Assembly (NCBI RefSeq): GCF_001598695.1
Contig: NZ_BCZK01000004.1
Coordinates: forward strand, 248,001 to 312,000
Origin: Klebsiella oxytoca NBRC 105695
GTDB lineage: Bacteria > Pseudomonadota > Gammaproteobacteria > Enterobacterales > Enterobacteriaceae
Reading direction: 5' to 3'
Length of the DNA: 64,000 bases
Shown here: one piece after another, positions 63,049 to 64,000 of the stretch
Position numbering within the stretch: position 1 is the first letter of the stretch
Layout of the letters: each line of letters starts with the position of its first letter
Made by a program: the position numbers and the translations under genes
The notes under the pieces: generated by a model
The model's input: the letters and a program-made list of their open reading frames with translations, nothing else
What the model was told of the DNA's origin: nothing
Databases searched by the model: none

Positions 63049-64000
63049 ATGCCTGTTGCTTATCCTCGTTATGTGATTCCGCCCTATATTTTACGCCGCA
63101 TTGTCGACCATGGCTCGCTTCAGCAGCAGCGCTGCGCGCAGAATACCCTCAGCCATGTTCAGTCCCTGATGGCGCATGTTCCCGGACGCCCCGCGGCTCC
63201 CCATGTCACCACACCGGGCCAGCTTGAGCGCGACATTTACGATGCCGGGCAAACCCAGGAACTACCGGGAACGCAGGTCCGTTTTGAGGGGCAGCCCTCC
63301 AACGGTGATGTGGCCGTTGATGAAGCCTATGACTATCTCGGCATCACCCATGAGTTTTTCTGGAAGAGCTACCAGCGCGATTCTCTGGATAACCGCGGGC
63401 TAAAGCTCACCGGCAGCGTCCACTATGGCCACGAATATCAAAATGCGTTCTGGAACGGCCAGCAAATGGTATTTGGCGACGGTGATGGCGAGATTTTTAA
63501 TCGCTTTACTATCGCCATTGACGTCGTCGCGCACGAGCTAAGCCATGGCGTGACGGAGAGCGAAGCCGGTCTTATCTACTTCGAACAATCCGGCGCGCTT
63601 AACGAATCACTCTCGGACGTCTTTGGCTCGCTGGTCAAACAGTATCAGCGCCAGCAAACGGCGGACAAGGCGGACTGGCTAATAGGTGAGGGACTGCTCG
63701 CGAAAGGCATTCACGGCAAAGGTCTGCGCTCGATGTCTCAGCCCGGCTCCGCTTACGATGACCCCATCCTTGGCAAAGATCCGCAGCCCGCTCACATGAA
63801 AGATTTTGTGCATACCCAGCAGGATAACGGCGGCGTACATATCAATTCCGGCATTCCTAATCACGCCTTTTATCTCGCCGCCCGCGAGATCGGCGGTTTT
63901 GCGTGGCAAAAAGCGGGCCACGCCTGGTATGACGCAGTGTGTGATAACTCTCTGGCAAAAGACGCTGATTTTTCAACCTTTGCCAGGCTCACGGTTCGCC
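63049..64000 (+). CDS. Protealysin-like M4 metalloprotease, cut by right edge
   Basis: The frame from the ATG at 63049 (AAGGAG seven bases upstream) runs open to the window edge, at least 317 codons. A short N-terminal propeptide carries the PPYILRRI motif (residues ~11-18) characteristic of protealysin precursors. The M4 domain has the zinc motif HELSH, the third ligand Glu in NESLSDVFG, and the catalytic His region GGVHINSGIPNHAFY. There is no signal peptide, as in Serratia protealysin and grimelysin, which lack a classical one. It lies in the same direction as xseA, 81 nt downstream. An emfourin-type inhibitor gene often follows in related species, and would lie outside this window. Confidence 0.88.
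   Translation, partial: MPVAYPRYVIPPYILRRIVDHGSLQQQRCAQNTLSHVQSLMAHVPGRPAAPHVTTPGQLERDIYDAGQTQELPGTQVRFEGQPSNGDVAVDEAYDYLGITHEFFWKSYQRDSLDNRGLKLTGSVHYGHEYQNAFWNGQQMVFGDGDGEIFNRFTIAIDVVAHELSHGVTESEAGLIYFEQSGALNESLSDVFGSLVKQYQRQQTADKADWLIGEGLLAKGIHGKGLRSMSQPGSAYDDPILGKDPQPAHMKDFVHTQQDNGGVHINSGIPNHAFYLAAREIGGFAWQKAGHAWYDAVCDNSLAKDADFSTFARLTVR

Overview
The window is chromosomal DNA from a member of the Enterobacteriaceae. Almost every backbone protein matches its E. coli/Salmonella counterpart in length and sequence (EutL 219 aa, MaeB 759 aa, AcrD 1037 aa, PurM 345 aa, Ppx 513 aa), and the gene order follows the E. coli eut-to-guaBA/xseA segment. The visible GC-richness, a BglK-type beta-glucoside kinase, a protealysin-like M4 metalloprotease next to xseA, and the BIME families favour the Klebsiella/Raoultella/Enterobacter group. 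The genus is an inference. No rRNA, tRNA, CRISPR array, insertion sequence or prophage was recognised.

Layout. (1) 1-13.9 kb, minus strand: a complete ethanolamine utilisation operon in the order eutS-P-Q-T-D-M-N-E-J-G-H-A-B-C-L-K, with the first codons of eutR at the left edge. It encodes shell proteins (S, M, N, L, K), ammonia-lyase (BC) and its reactivase (A), cobalamin adenosyltransferase (T), aldehyde and alcohol dehydrogenases (E, G), phosphotransacetylase (D), EutP/EutQ, EutJ and the permease EutH. REP/BIME elements sit between eutH and eutG and between eutN and eutM. A CRP-like palindrome and an inverted repeat lie upstream of eutS. (2) 14-28 kb: maeB, tktB, ypfG, nudK, aegA, acrD, the 19-codon gene ypfM, yffB, dapE, ypfN. 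Compared with E. coli K-12, talA and narQ are missing. (3) 28-36 kb: a 121-bp tandem BIME array, then ypfJ-tmcA-ypfH, dapA-bamC-purC, and gcvR-bcp. (4) 36-42 kb: perM, bepA-yfgD, hda and upp-uraA. There is no hyf cluster between bcp and perM. (5) 42.4-44.9 kb: an accessory bglK plus 6-phospho-beta-glucosidase pair with two LacI/AscG-type operator palindromes upstream. (6) 45-53 kb: purMN, ppk-ppx, pdeF, yfgG. (7) 53.3-58.2 kb: an accessory island with an EamA exporter, an alpha/beta hydrolase, two LysR regulators and an MFS transporter, in the place where E. coli has yfgH/yfgI. (8) 58.3-64 kb: guaBA, xseA and an M4 protease cut by the right edge.

How the genes work together. The eut products import ethanolamine, split it to acetaldehyde and ammonia inside a microcompartment, and channel acetaldehyde to acetyl-CoA, acetyl phosphate or ethanol. 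The purine genes purC, purM and guaB each carry a PurR-box match near their promoter. bglK and the GH1 gene form an ATP-dependent route for beta-glucosides that enter unphosphorylated. The island at 53-58 kb consists of two regulator/transporter modules whose substrates cannot be read from sequence.

Most of the window is ordinary core genome. The parts most worth a second look are the bglK operator pair, the eutS upstream region, the BIME elements inside and outside eut, the EamA/hydrolase/LysR module and the M4 protease. I found no clear evidence of a wholly new system.
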